From contig OZ001190.1 of assembly GCA_963921355.3 (NCBI GenBank), forward strand, positions 3,286,001-3,350,000: a stretch of DNA of 64,000 nt, in the 5' to 3' direction. Position numbers and translations under genes: made by a program. The DNA is from CAWUEZ02 sp963921355. GTDB lineage: Bacteria; Pseudomonadota; Alphaproteobacteria; Thalassobaculales; Thalassobaculaceae. This document shows, piece by piece, positions 17,348 to 25,390 of the stretch (position 1 is the stretch's first letter; every line of letters begins with the position of its first letter). Under the pieces are notes generated by a model, which was not told the origin of the DNA, ran no database searches, and was given only the letters and a program-made list of their open reading frames with translations.

Positions 17348-17764
17348 TTAGCTCTGCTGCTTGGCGGCCTTCTGGGCCGCCTTGAAAGGCAGCATGACGC
17401 AGTCCCAGCGCGATTTCGCGTCGCGCACCGGCGCGAAACTCGACAATCGACCCCAAGGCAACGCCACGTCCGCGCCCGCCAGATAGTCCGTGACCGCGTC
17501 GGCTGTTCGCTGGAGGTCGGCGATCGGATGTCCCACCGCGTTCTGCGCGATCAGGGCGGTGGACGCCTGGCACAGGGCGCATCCCTGGACCTTGGCACCG
17601 ACAGCGGTGATCCGGTCACCGTCGACAACCAGGTCGATGGTCACACGGTCGCCGCAAACGGGATTGTCGACGCGGGCGGAGACTGTCGCGCCCTCGATAC
17701 GCGGGACCGCCCGACCCTCACGGGCCAGCGCGAGGATGTCCGCCTGGTAGAGATCGTCGCTCAC
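17348..17764 (-). CDS. SufU/IscU-like iron-sulfur scaffold protein
   Basis: A 138-residue NifU N-terminal-domain protein with the three scaffold cysteines: NPVCGD (C37, with D39), QGCALC (C62, C65) and the C-terminal SRWDCVMLPF (C122). The aspartate after CG and the R..C.LPF tail resemble SufU and related proteins. Such proteins assemble Fe-S clusters or pass on sulfur. The GTG start overlaps the stop of the molybdopterin-binding fusion gene by four bases (GTGA), making it the last gene of the Mo-hydroxylase maturation operon. A role in building the Fe-S clusters or the sulfido ligand of the client enzyme is a reasonable inference. Confidence 0.82.
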   Translation of the reverse strand: MSDDLYQADILALAREGRAVPRIEGATVSARVDNPVCGDRVTIDLVVDGDRITAVGAKVQGCALCQASTALIAQNAVGHPIADLQRTADAVTDYLAGADVALPWGRLSSFAPVRDAKSRWDCVMLPFKAAQKAAKQQS

Positions 17765-19410
17765 GTCATGCGCTCGCGCAGCGCCGCCAGCGCCTCGGGC
17801 GTGTCGACATCGGCGAGCACGGCGTCGTCCCCGATCTCGAGTTCGACCACCACATCGTCATGATTGCCGATCAGGTGGCGGGCGCCGACATCGCCGGAGA
17901 CAGCCGCGATCTCCGGGAAGAACCGTCGGGCGAAAAGCACCGGGTTGCCGCGCTTTCCGTTTCTGGTCGGGACCACGATCGCCCGGCCTTCCAGGGGATC
18001 GAACGCCGCGATCATACGGTCGACGATCTGCGAGGTGACTCTCGGCATGTCGCCAAGACACACGATGACACCGTCGACATCTGGCGACACAGCGGAGACC
18101 CCGACCTGCAGCGATGTCGACAGGCCGGCGGCGAAGTCCGGATTCTCCGCGAAGACAGGGTTTCGGTCGGCGACGGACTGGCGAACGGTGTCGCTTTCAT
18201 GGCCGAGAACCACGACGACTTCGCTGGCCTGGGAGGACGTCACCGCATCAACCACGTGACGGACCATGGCCGTACCATCGATCTCGGCGAGAAGTTTGTT
18301 CTGGGGACCCATGCGACGGGATTGACCGGCGGCCAGGACGACCGCCGCAATTCGGGGCGCGCGGGCGGGCGCCATCTGTTCAGATTCGTCCGGATCGGCG
18401 CGCCGACGCCGTGAGCGTGGCATCGGCCTGCCCGGGACATCCTTCAGCAGCCCGCCGGCCCCCATGCGGCCCAGTTCGGTCCGGGTCACCGGCAGGCCTG
18501 CGTTCATACGTTGCAGCACCCAGTCAAACCCGTTGACCTTTGGCGACCTCGCGCAGCCGGGCAGGCCGATTACCGGGATGTCGGCCACCCGACCGATCAG
18601 CATCAGATTGCCCGGATCAACGGGCATACCGAAGTGGTCGATCACACCACCGGCGCTCTCGATCGCCGCTGGAACCACGTCGCGACGATCCACGACGGCG
18701 GACGCCCCGGAAACCAGGATCAGTCCCGCCCCGTGTCTCAGCGTCTCGTCGATGCTCTTGGCGACCTCAGCGACGGTGTGCTCGCACCTCACTTCATGGG
18801 TGATTTCGCTGCCCATCGGGTGCAGGCGCGCGCGCGTGACTTCGCGCGTGCTGTCGAGGACGCTTTCCTTGGTGCCGGGCAGGCGGGACTGCACAAGTCC
18901 GACAGACATCGTTCGGTAGGGGACAACGTCGACGAACGGCTGGTCGCGTTGTGCGATGCCCTCTGTGAGCAGGACCGCATCAGCCGGGACCGCGAACGAG
19001 ATGATCTTCAATGTCCCGACCATCTGGCCGACCTCCACCGCCTGGAAGGGCGGCACCAGGGCCAGGGTGATCGCTTCATCCACCAGGTTGAACGCATCCA
19101 GCCGCGCCGGGTCGTAGCGGACCACGCCCGCGGTTTCGGCATACAGGTTGGCGCGCCCGGTGAAGACGGCGCTGACCTTCAGGCCGTCGCCGGCAATCCC
19201 CGTGGCCAAACGGTTTGCGGCATCGTCTTCGCCAATGTCGTCGTCCTCAAGCCGTGCCGCGACGACCTGTTCGTATCCGGCAGCGCGAAGCGTCTGGATA
19301 TCCTCGGCGTTCAGAATCCGGCCCTTTTTCAGCGTCCGGGATTCCAGCCGCAACGAGTGTGCAAGCACCGCGCCCAGTGCGGAGTCGAGTGGTGTGTCAC
19401 CGAAGATCAC
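17761..19410 (-). CDS. Fused molybdopterin-binding / MobA-like nucleotidyltransferase protein
   Basis: A 549-residue, two-domain protein. Residues 1 to about 340 form a MoaB/MoeA-type molybdopterin-binding region (LILVSGASAVVDRRDVVP; GMPVDPGNLMLIG; IPVIGLPGCARSP). A basic linker (PRSRRRRADPDE) leads to a C-terminal MobA/MocA-like nucleotidyltransferase beginning IAAVVLAAGQSRRMGPQNK at about 352, with LGDMPRV further on. MocA-type enzymes attach CMP to molybdopterin for the xanthine/CO dehydrogenase family, so the fusion probably makes or hands on cytosine-type Mo cofactor. The start is GTG. It is 24 bases after the XdhC-like gene. Confidence 0.88.
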   Translation of the reverse strand: MIFGDTPLDSALGAVLAHSLRLESRTLKKGRILNAEDIQTLRAAGYEQVVAARLEDDDIGEDDAANRLATGIAGDGLKVSAVFTGRANLYAETAGVVRYDPARLDAFNLVDEAITLALVPPFQAVEVGQMVGTLKIISFAVPADAVLLTEGIAQRDQPFVDVVPYRTMSVGLVQSRLPGTKESVLDSTREVTRARLHPMGSEITHEVRCEHTVAEVAKSIDETLRHGAGLILVSGASAVVDRRDVVPAAIESAGGVIDHFGMPVDPGNLMLIGRVADIPVIGLPGCARSPKVNGFDWVLQRMNAGLPVTRTELGRMGAGGLLKDVPGRPMPRSRRRRADPDESEQMAPARAPRIAAVVLAAGQSRRMGPQNKLLAEIDGTAMVRHVVDAVTSSQASEVVVVLGHESDTVRQSVADRNPVFAENPDFAAGLSTSLQVGVSAVSPDVDGVIVCLGDMPRVTSQIVDRMIAAFDPLEGRAIVVPTRNGKRGNPVLFARRFFPEIAAVSGDVGARHLIGNHDDVVVELEIGDDAVLADVDTPEALAALRERMT

Positions 19411-19434
19411 CGGCGGCGGCCCTTCAATTCCGCT

Positions 19435-20142
19435 TCAGGCAGCCGCCGCGACCGGCGGGGCCTCGTGCAGGACGGCGGTGAGCTGGGCAAGGATGGACAC
19501 CGCGATCTCTGCGGGCGAGACGGCCCCGATGGCCAATCCGGCCGGGCCATGGATCCGGCCGAGTGCCTGGTCGTCAAAGCCGAGTTCGCGAAGCCGTTCC
19601 AGGCGCTTGGCATGGGTGCGGCGGCTTCCCAGACACGCGATGTAGAAGGCGTCGGACTGCAGCGCCACCTCGAGAGCGGGATCGTCCAGCTTGGGGTCGT
19701 GGGTCAGAGTGACGACGGCCGTGCGGGCATCCGGCGCGAGGGCGACCATGGCTTCGTCGGGCCAGTCATCCAGCAGCCGCACGTTGGGAAATCGCTCGGC
19801 GGTCGCGAAGCTTCCGCGGGGGTCGACGACGATCACTTCGTAGCCGGCGATCGCAGCCATCGGCACCAACGTCTGGCTGATGTGCACGGCGCCGATGATG
19901 ATCAGGCGCAGCGGCGGGTTGTGGCAGTCCACGAACCAGCGCACACCGTCGATTTCAGCCACGCCGCTCTTGTTGTCGCGCAGCCGGGTCCGGGCTTCGG
20001 CGACGACGCCATCGGGAAGGGTGCCTTCCACGCGGTCCTGGAACACCAGGGCGGGTTCCTGGCCATCCAGCGGGTCGACGAGGGCAACCGGTGTCTTGGT
20101 CCGACGGGCTGTCTGCAGAAGCCCGAAGATCTGCTGTTTCAT
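19435..20142 (-). CDS. XdhC family protein, Rossmann-domain type (CoxI-like)
   Basis: A 235-residue protein. The ATG at 20142 (MKQQIFGLLQ) is chosen because it falls right after the upstream stop codon. The hallmark is the XdhC C-terminal Rossmann region: PPLRLIIIGAVHISQTLVP, VIVVDPRGSFATAERFP, AVVTLTHDPKLDD, YIACLGSRRTHAKRLERL and HGPAGLAIGAVSPAEIAVSI. XdhC binds Mo cofactor and protects or inserts the sulfurated form into xanthine dehydrogenase-type enzymes. It forms a split pair with the 113-residue XdhC_CoxI domain protein upstream. Confidence 0.9.
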   Translation of the reverse strand: MKQQIFGLLQTARRTKTPVALVDPLDGQEPALVFQDRVEGTLPDGVVAEARTRLRDNKSGVAEIDGVRWFVDCHNPPLRLIIIGAVHISQTLVPMAAIAGYEVIVVDPRGSFATAERFPNVRLLDDWPDEAMVALAPDARTAVVTLTHDPKLDDPALEVALQSDAFYIACLGSRRTHAKRLERLRELGFDDQALGRIHGPAGLAIGAVSPAEIAVSILAQLTAVLHEAPPVAAAA

Positions 20143-20146
20143 CAGC

Positions 20147-20488
20147 TCACGCCTCCAAGCGGTCGACCCAGACATGCACGGTGCCACCGCAGGCCAGACC
20201 GACATCCCAGGCTTGCTCGTCGCTGACGCCGAACTCCAGCAATCGTGCCGGAGCGCCATCCATGATTTCGAACGCTTCTTTGATCACGGCGCCTTCGATG
20301 CAGCCGCCGGACACGGATCCGACCATGGCGCCATCTCCATCGATCACCAGCCGGGAGCCGACCGGCCGGGGCGAACTGCCCCAGGTCTTGACGACGGTCG
20401 CGAGGGCGACCTTGCGGCCTTCCGCCGCCCAGGTTTCGGCGGTCCCGAGCACATCGTCGATCGACGCGAAGGGACTTGGGTCCGTCAT
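20147..20488 (-). CDS. XdhC_CoxI-domain protein (CoxF-like)
   Basis: A 113-residue stand-alone XdhC_CoxI domain. ALATVVKTWGSSPRPVG and the Cys-containing signature GSVSGGCIEGAVIKEAF are the N-terminal hallmarks of XdhC, followed by GLACGGTVHVWVD at the end. It takes part in maturation of molybdenum hydroxylases. Its ATG overlaps the stop of the CoxE-like gene by four bases (20485-20488), and its own stop is four bases before the Rossmann-type XdhC gene. Together they make a split XdhC. Confidence 0.9.
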   Translation of the reverse strand: MTDPSPFASIDDVLGTAETWAAEGRKVALATVVKTWGSSPRPVGSRLVIDGDGAMVGSVSGGCIEGAVIKEAFEIMDGAPARLLEFGVSDEQAWDVGLACGGTVHVWVDRLEA

Positions 20489-21783
20489 GGCTGTCCTCCA
20501 GAGCTCTGTTGCTTCTCGGCCTCGATCTGGCGCAATGACTCCAGCCAGGCCTCCATCCCCTCGCGTCGCCGCAGGGACGGCCTTTCGATCGCCTCGGCGA
20601 GATCCTGCAGGCTGTCCAAGGAGTGCACCGGGCGAAAGTCGTCCACGTGGGGAAGAATGGCACGCACGCCCTGGGATTTGGGCGCGAAACCGTCGAACCG
20701 CAACAGTGGATTGAGCCAAATCAGGCGGCGACACGATTTGTGAAGTCGGTCCATTTCGTCGGCCAGGCCGGCACCAACCTCGCGATCGAGCCCGTCGGTG
20801 ATCAGCAGCACGACGGCGCCCTGGGACAGCACGCGCCGCCCCCAGGACCTGTTGAACTCGTGCAGGCAATGGCCGATCCGGGTTCCGCCCGACCAATCGG
20901 TGACGGTCTCGCCCACCTGGGACAGTGCTTCGTCGATATCGCGGTTCCGCAGATACCGCGTGACGTTCGTCAATCGGGTGCCGAAGACGAAAGTGTGCAC
21001 CCGGTCGCGGTCGCTGGTCACCGCGTGCATGAAGTGCAGCAACATCCGGGAATAGCGGCTCATGGACCCGGAGATGTCGCACAGGGTCACCAGCGGCGGG
21101 TGTCGGGTTCGGCGCTTGCGGCGTTGCAGATCGATCTCGTCGCCGCCGGAGCGCATGGTCGCTGCGAGGGTGCGCCGGAGATCGATGCGTCTGCCATGCG
21201 GAGCGGGTTTGAACCGCCTGGTCTTCACCTCCATGATCGGCAGGCGCATGGTGCGGATCACCTGCTTCGCCTTGATGACCTCGTCGGTCGACATCTTCTC
21301 GAAGTCCATTTCGCGCAGGAGTTCGCGATCCGACCAGGTCATGGTCGCATCGAGTTCGAGTTTCTCCTCCTCGGGCTCTCGTGCCTCTCCGTCGCCGGCG
21401 TCCTTGCCCTGCAGGGCCTCGGCGATCCTGCGGCTCATTTCCCGACCCGGTTGCTGCTCCTCCTCCGCGTCGCCGCGAAACTCGGGCAGGACCATCTGGA
21501 GCATCCGCTCCAACAGCCTGGGATTGCGCCAGAAGACATGGAATGCCTGGTCGAACAGCTCACGCTGATCTCGCCTGTTCACGAGCACGGCGTGCAGGGT
21601 CCAATAGAAGTCCCGGCGGTTCTGGATACCGTTCGCCCGCACGGCGTCGACCGCATCCAGCACTTTGCCCGGGCCGACGGGGAGGCCGGCCGCCCGCAGC
21701 GTGCGGGCAAAATGCATGATGTTCTCGATCAGCTTGCCGCCACCGTCGCCATTGGTGTCAGGCAGGGTCAGATCATCCGGCAT
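20485..21783 (-). CDS. CoxE-like von Willebrand factor A domain protein
   Basis: A 432-residue cytoplasmic protein of the CoxE family, which works with a MoxR-type ATPase to mature the active site of Mo-Cu CO dehydrogenase and related hydroxylases. Residues 1 to about 220 form the helical CoxE N-terminal region with an acidic linker (EPEEEKLELD). The VWA domain begins with LVTLCDISGSMSRYSRM, a complete MIDAS DxSxS site, and continues through TDWSGGTRIG (MIDAS Thr) and VVLLITDGLDRE. Gene order with the ATPase and XdhC proteins supports the role. Confidence 0.92.
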   Translation of the reverse strand: MPDDLTLPDTNGDGGGKLIENIMHFARTLRAAGLPVGPGKVLDAVDAVRANGIQNRRDFYWTLHAVLVNRRDQRELFDQAFHVFWRNPRLLERMLQMVLPEFRGDAEEEQQPGREMSRRIAEALQGKDAGDGEAREPEEEKLELDATMTWSDRELLREMDFEKMSTDEVIKAKQVIRTMRLPIMEVKTRRFKPAPHGRRIDLRRTLAATMRSGGDEIDLQRRKRRTRHPPLVTLCDISGSMSRYSRMLLHFMHAVTSDRDRVHTFVFGTRLTNVTRYLRNRDIDEALSQVGETVTDWSGGTRIGHCLHEFNRSWGRRVLSQGAVVLLITDGLDREVGAGLADEMDRLHKSCRRLIWLNPLLRFDGFAPKSQGVRAILPHVDDFRPVHSLDSLQDLAEAIERPSLRRREGMEAWLESLRQIEAEKQQSSGGQP

Positions 21784-21798
21784 GGTCGGGCCTCCGGA

Positions 21799-22725
21799 TC
21801 AGGCGACAGCGGCCGCGCCGGCGAGCTCCGCCTTGATCTGATTGAGGATGCGCGTTGCCTCGTGGCCTTGGATCTTCGCGATATCGTCCTGGTACTTCAG
21901 CAGCACGCCGAGTGAGCTTTCGATCGCCTCCGGGATGAGGGACAGGTGATCCAGCTGCACCAGTGCATGTGCCCAGTCGATGGTCTCGGCGACCCCCGGA
22001 ACCTTGAAAAGATCGAGCTTCCGGAGTTCGTGCACGAACGCGACCACCTGGCGGGAGAGATCGGCCGGCGCACCCGGGGCCTTGACCTTCAGGATCTCGA
22101 GCTCGCGCTGGGCGGAAGGGTAGTCCACCCAGTAGTAGAAGCACCGGCGCTTGAGCGCATCGTGGATCTCGCGGGTCCGGTTGGAGGTGATCACCATGAT
22201 CGGCGGCACCGGGGCGACCTGCGGGCCCAGCTCCGGGATCGTGACCTGGAAATCGGACAGAACCTCGAGCAGAAAGGCCTCGAACGGCTCATCCGTGCGG
22301 TCCAACTCGTCGATCAGCAGAACCGGGGCGCCGGCCTCGTCCGCCTCCAGCGCCTGCAGAATTGGCCGCTTGATCAGAAACCGTTCGTCGAAGATGTCGC
22401 GGGTCAACGCGGACCTGTCCGCGTCGCCGGCGGCCTCCGCCAGCCTGATCTCGACCATCTGGCGGGCGTAGTTCCATTCATAGACCGCCGATGAGACGTC
22501 CAGTCCCTCGTAGCACTGCAGACGGATCAGCTTGCGGCCGAGGGTCTCGCTCAGGACCTTGGCGATCTCGGTCTTGCCGACACCGGCCTCGCCTTCGAGG
22601 AACAAGGGGCGTCCCAGGGACAAGGAAAGGTGCAGCGCGGTCGCGAGGGAACGGTCGGCGACATAACGCCCGGAACTCAACAGTTCCAAGGTGGAGTCAA
22701 CGGAGGTCGGCGGCGACGAGGCCAT
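21799..22725 (-). CDS. CoxD-like MoxR-family AAA+ ATPase
   Basis: A MoxR AAA+ ATPase of about 308 residues, thought to act as a chaperone with the VWA protein encoded just downstream. It shows Walker A EGEAGVGKTE, the sensor/pore segment CYEGLDVSSAVYEWNYARQM, Walker B PVLLIDELDRTDEPFEAFLLEVL and sensor 1 PIMVITSNRTREIHDALKRRC. Both the Cys/Tyr-rich CYEGLD segment and the neighbours match CoxD. The start is uncertain: ATG at 22725 is chosen, with 22737 and 22773 in frame; none has a strong ribosome site. It is 15 bases upstream of the CoxE-like gene. Confidence 0.92.
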   Translation of the reverse strand: MASSPPTSVDSTLELLSSGRYVADRSLATALHLSLSLGRPLFLEGEAGVGKTEIAKVLSETLGRKLIRLQCYEGLDVSSAVYEWNYARQMVEIRLAEAAGDADRSALTRDIFDERFLIKRPILQALEADEAGAPVLLIDELDRTDEPFEAFLLEVLSDFQVTIPELGPQVAPVPPIMVITSNRTREIHDALKRRCFYYWVDYPSAQRELEILKVKAPGAPADLSRQVVAFVHELRKLDLFKVPGVAETIDWAHALVQLDHLSLIPEAIESSLGVLLKYQDDIAKIQGHEATRILNQIKAELAGAAAVA

Positions 22726-22819
22726 GTAAGGTTCCATTGCTGCGGAAGTACGGGCAGTAGAACTGCGATCCATCTAGGGAGATAGCATTTCGCCCCGGTG
22801 GCGACCAGTACCCGGCCGC

Positions 22820-23284
22820 TCAGGCCCAATAGGGCCCGGTCACGGCGGTGATGATCGTGACCCAACCGAGACCGAGGTTGAAGGCGACGATCCGGCGGAT
22901 CAGGTTGAGGCGCTGTCCGGCGGTTTCAAAATCCTCGGCGTCGACCGCCTTGCGGAACTTGGGCCAGGCGGCAAAGCGCAGGTGCCCATAGGCTGCGAAC
23001 ATGACCAGGCCGATCGCATTCATGATGTGGATATGACTACCGGCACCAGCGAACCCGTCATAGTGAAGGAACAGGATGGCGTAGCCGGTGACGAACAGCG
23101 TCACGACACTCAGCGAGACGAACAGGAAGAATCTCTCGAACACCCGACGCCATAGTTTCGGCCGCTCCGATGCCGGCTCGATTCCCGCCATCGAGGGTCG
23201 CAGGATGACGTAGGCGAAGAACATGCCGCCAATCCAGTTCGTGGCAGCCACCACGTGCAGGGCGAGAAGAACCGTCATCAACAT
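22820..23284 (-). CDS. CopD-family four-helix membrane protein
   Basis: About 154 residues with four hydrophobic segments: MTVLLALHVVAATNWIGGMF, FFLFVSLSVVTLFVTGYAILF, IMNAIGLVMFAAYGHLRF and IVAFNLGLGWVTIITAVTG. The first helix His (LALHV) followed by NWIGGMFF resembles the CopD/PF05425 copper-export or haem-binding membrane family. The function is unknown. An in-frame start at 23320 would add 12 residues without a visible ribosome site. It precedes the CoxD-like gene on the same strand by 94 bases and may share its transcript. Confidence 0.72.
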   Translation of the reverse strand: MLMTVLLALHVVAATNWIGGMFFAYVILRPSMAGIEPASERPKLWRRVFERFFLFVSLSVVTLFVTGYAILFLHYDGFAGAGSHIHIMNAIGLVMFAAYGHLRFAAWPKFRKAVDAEDFETAGQRLNLIRRIVAFNLGLGWVTIITAVTGPYWA

Positions 23285-23462
23285 GGGAAGATCCGTCGGC
23301 AGGTCACGGGCCGCGCACATGGGCGCCTTGGTGGCGATATAGACGCTCGGGCGCGGTTCGCAAGCAGTCCGTTTGATCCGGTCTGAACGGCGCAGGGAAC
23401 CGGGACAGGTCTGGCAGCCTACGTGCCGGTTGAACTCGACCCCGAACGGCTGGAAAATGCCG

Positions 23463-23478
23463 CGCGGCTATTGCCGCG
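23463..23478. repeat. Six-base-pair inverted repeat in the CopD / hydrolase intergenic space
   Basis: CGCGGC, loop TATT, GCCGCG at 23463-23478, 28 bases before the alpha/beta hydrolase ATG. There is no T run on either side, so it is not a standard terminator. The rest of the 220-base gap 23285-23505 shows nothing else I can name. Confidence 0.3.
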
Positions 23479-23505
23479 GCGCGTTGAAACAACACGGACT
23501 CATCC

Positions 23506-24393
23506 ATGCGTCCCAGTGCTGGTAGCTTCCCCTACACGGACCACAACGGGACGGTCTGGCTGGCTTTCCAGGACTTTGGTAGCAAGCCGCGGGACCGGAC
23601 AGTGGTTTGCGTCCATGGTCTTACCCGGAACGGCAGGGACTTCGATCGTCTGGCCATCGCCATGAGCCGGGACTATCGGGTCATTGAGGTCGATGTCATC
23701 GGGCGCGGTCGTTCTGGATGGCTGGCCGACAAGTCCGAGTACACCTATCAGACCTACCTGAAGCACATCGATGCCCTGCTCGACTACAGGGGGCTCGAGC
23801 AGGTTGATTGGATCGGCACCTCCATGGGCGGCCTGATCGGCATGATGCTGGCGGCGCGGGAAGAGTCACCTATCCGCAGGTTGATCCTGAACGATGTCGG
23901 GCCGGTGATTCCGGGCGCCGCGCTACAGCGGATTGGCCGGAACGTCGGCACGGATCCGAGGTTTTCCAATCTCCAGGAGGCGGCGGCCTATTTCCGCGAG
24001 GTGTATGCCGATTTCGGGATCCCCGATGATCTCGGCTGGTCGGATCTGACGCTGCATTCGACCAACCGCCAGGAGGACGGCAGCTACGCCCTGCATTACG
24101 ACCCTGCGATTGGGGATCCGTTCAGCGAGGAGATGGCCGACGTCAAACTCTGGGACGTATGGGATGCCGTGCGATGTCCGACGTTGGTGCTCAGAGGGGC
24201 GGAGTCCGATGTGCTGACACGCGAAACCGCCGAGCGCATGACAAAGTCAGGTCCCAAGGCTGAACTGGTTGAGTTCGAAAGCTGCGGGCATGCCCCGTCG
24301 TTGCTTGTCCCCGAGCAGATCTCGGTGGTGCACGAATGGCTCAAGTCGTTTGACGAAGAGGAAGAAGAGCAAGACGTGGAAGATGGCGGTTAG
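23506..24393 (+). CDS. Alpha/beta hydrolase
   Basis: A 295-residue cytoplasmic alpha/beta hydrolase with VVCVHGLTRNGRDFDRLA (oxyanion loop), DVIGRGRSGWL, the nucleophile elbow GTSMGG (S106), PTLVLRGAESDVLT (acid) and a catalytic His in FESCGHAPSLL. The C-terminus is highly acidic (DEEEEEQDVED). The family includes C-C bond hydrolases and esterases; I cannot choose a substrate. It overlaps the next hydrolase gene by 11 bases, so the two are co-translated. Confidence 0.88.
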   Translation: MRPSAGSFPYTDHNGTVWLAFQDFGSKPRDRTVVCVHGLTRNGRDFDRLAIAMSRDYRVIEVDVIGRGRSGWLADKSEYTYQTYLKHIDALLDYRGLEQVDWIGTSMGGLIGMMLAAREESPIRRLILNDVGPVIPGAALQRIGRNVGTDPRFSNLQEAAAYFREVYADFGIPDDLGWSDLTLHSTNRQEDGSYALHYDPAIGDPFSEEMADVKLWDVWDAVRCPTLVLRGAESDVLTRETAERMTKSGPKAELVEFESCGHAPSLLVPEQISVVHEWLKSFDEEEEEQDVEDGG

Positions 24394-25390
24394 CGGGCCA
24401 CCGGCCCGCTTCCGGCCGCGGTTTCCCTGGCTCGGCGCCGACCTTCAGACCCTCCGCGACTTCTTTGACCAGCCGTCGGAAGGCGTGCCGTCACAGCGTT
24501 GCGAACGCCTTGAGTTCTTGATGCCCGACGGCAGCGGCGACAGGCTCCTTGGTGATCTGGACACGCCGCTCCATCCGGTGGCCAACCGACCATTGGCCAT
24601 TCTGATTCACGGTCTGACCGGTTGCTCCGACAGTTTCTACATGCGCCGCGCCGCGCGGACCCTTCTGATGGCCGGATTTCCGACTCTGCGCCTGAACCTG
24701 CGCGGCGCCGGTCTCAGCCGCGACATCTGCCGGTTTCAGTACCATTCCGGCCGCAGCGAGGATCTGCGCACCGTGATTGGGCAACTCGATGCCGCCAACG
24801 GCATTGTCCTGGTGGGATGGTCGCTGGGTGCGAATATGCTGCTGAAGTGCCTCGCGGAGGTCGGTGCCCAGGAAACGGTTCTGGGGGCCGTGGCCGTTTC
24901 GACTCCCCTCGACCTGGCTGCCACCGCCAGGCGGTTCCAGGCACCGCGCAACGCGCTCTATCACCGCTGGATGCTCAATCGAATGAAGCTTGAGGCCCTG
25001 GCCGCCGGGGTCGAGATGGACGGATCCACGCGCGAGCGACTGGCGCGGGTTCAGAGCGTGATCGAGTTCGACGACGTCTTCACCGCCCCGATGAATGGGT
25101 TTGCTGGAGCGGACGATTACTACCAGCGGTGTTCGGCGCGACGGTTTCTCTCTGGCGTGGCGGTGCCGACTCTGGTGATCCACGCCTTGGACGATCCATG
25201 GATCCCCGCGTGGATCTACCGACAGGTTGAATGGGCAGATCTGCCGACGTTCAAGGTCCTGTTGCCGTCAGCCGGAGGACATGTTGGCTTCCATGCCGCA
25301 GAAGGTGTCTGGTCAGACGCACAGGCCGTCGCGTTCCTGAGCGCGCTTTCCGACGGCCGCCAGCCGGTCCGTTCCGGAACTGCCGGCTAG
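24383..25390 (+). CDS. YheT-family alpha/beta hydrolase
   Basis: A 335-residue hydrolase of the YheT/EMB8 family (COG0429). The N-terminal PRFPWLGADLQTL motif, LAILIHGLTGCSDSFYMR, LRLNLRGAGLSR, nucleophile motif GWSLGAN (S147), PTLVIHALDDPW and the His in SAGGHVGF are all present. The ATG at 24383 is used because residues before it are the shadow of the upstream gene. The TAG stop at 25388-25390 overlaps the hemB stop on the other strand within the tetramer CTAG. Confidence 0.9.
   Translation: MAVSGPPARFRPRFPWLGADLQTLRDFFDQPSEGVPSQRCERLEFLMPDGSGDRLLGDLDTPLHPVANRPLAILIHGLTGCSDSFYMRRAARTLLMAGFPTLRLNLRGAGLSRDICRFQYHSGRSEDLRTVIGQLDAANGIVLVGWSLGANMLLKCLAEVGAQETVLGAVAVSTPLDLAATARRFQAPRNALYHRWMLNRMKLEALAAGVEMDGSTRERLARVQSVIEFDDVFTAPMNGFAGADDYYQRCSARRFLSGVAVPTLVIHALDDPWIPAWIYRQVEWADLPTFKVLLPSAGGHVGFHAAEGVWSDAQAVAFLSALSDGRQPVRSGTAG

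Noticed and set aside
18511..20226. Long plus-strand open frame of about 571 codons opposite the Mo-cofactor operon
   Set aside because: It is antisense to well-conserved XdhC and MobA-like domains. High GC content keeps opposite frames open, and the translation shows no recognisable domain.
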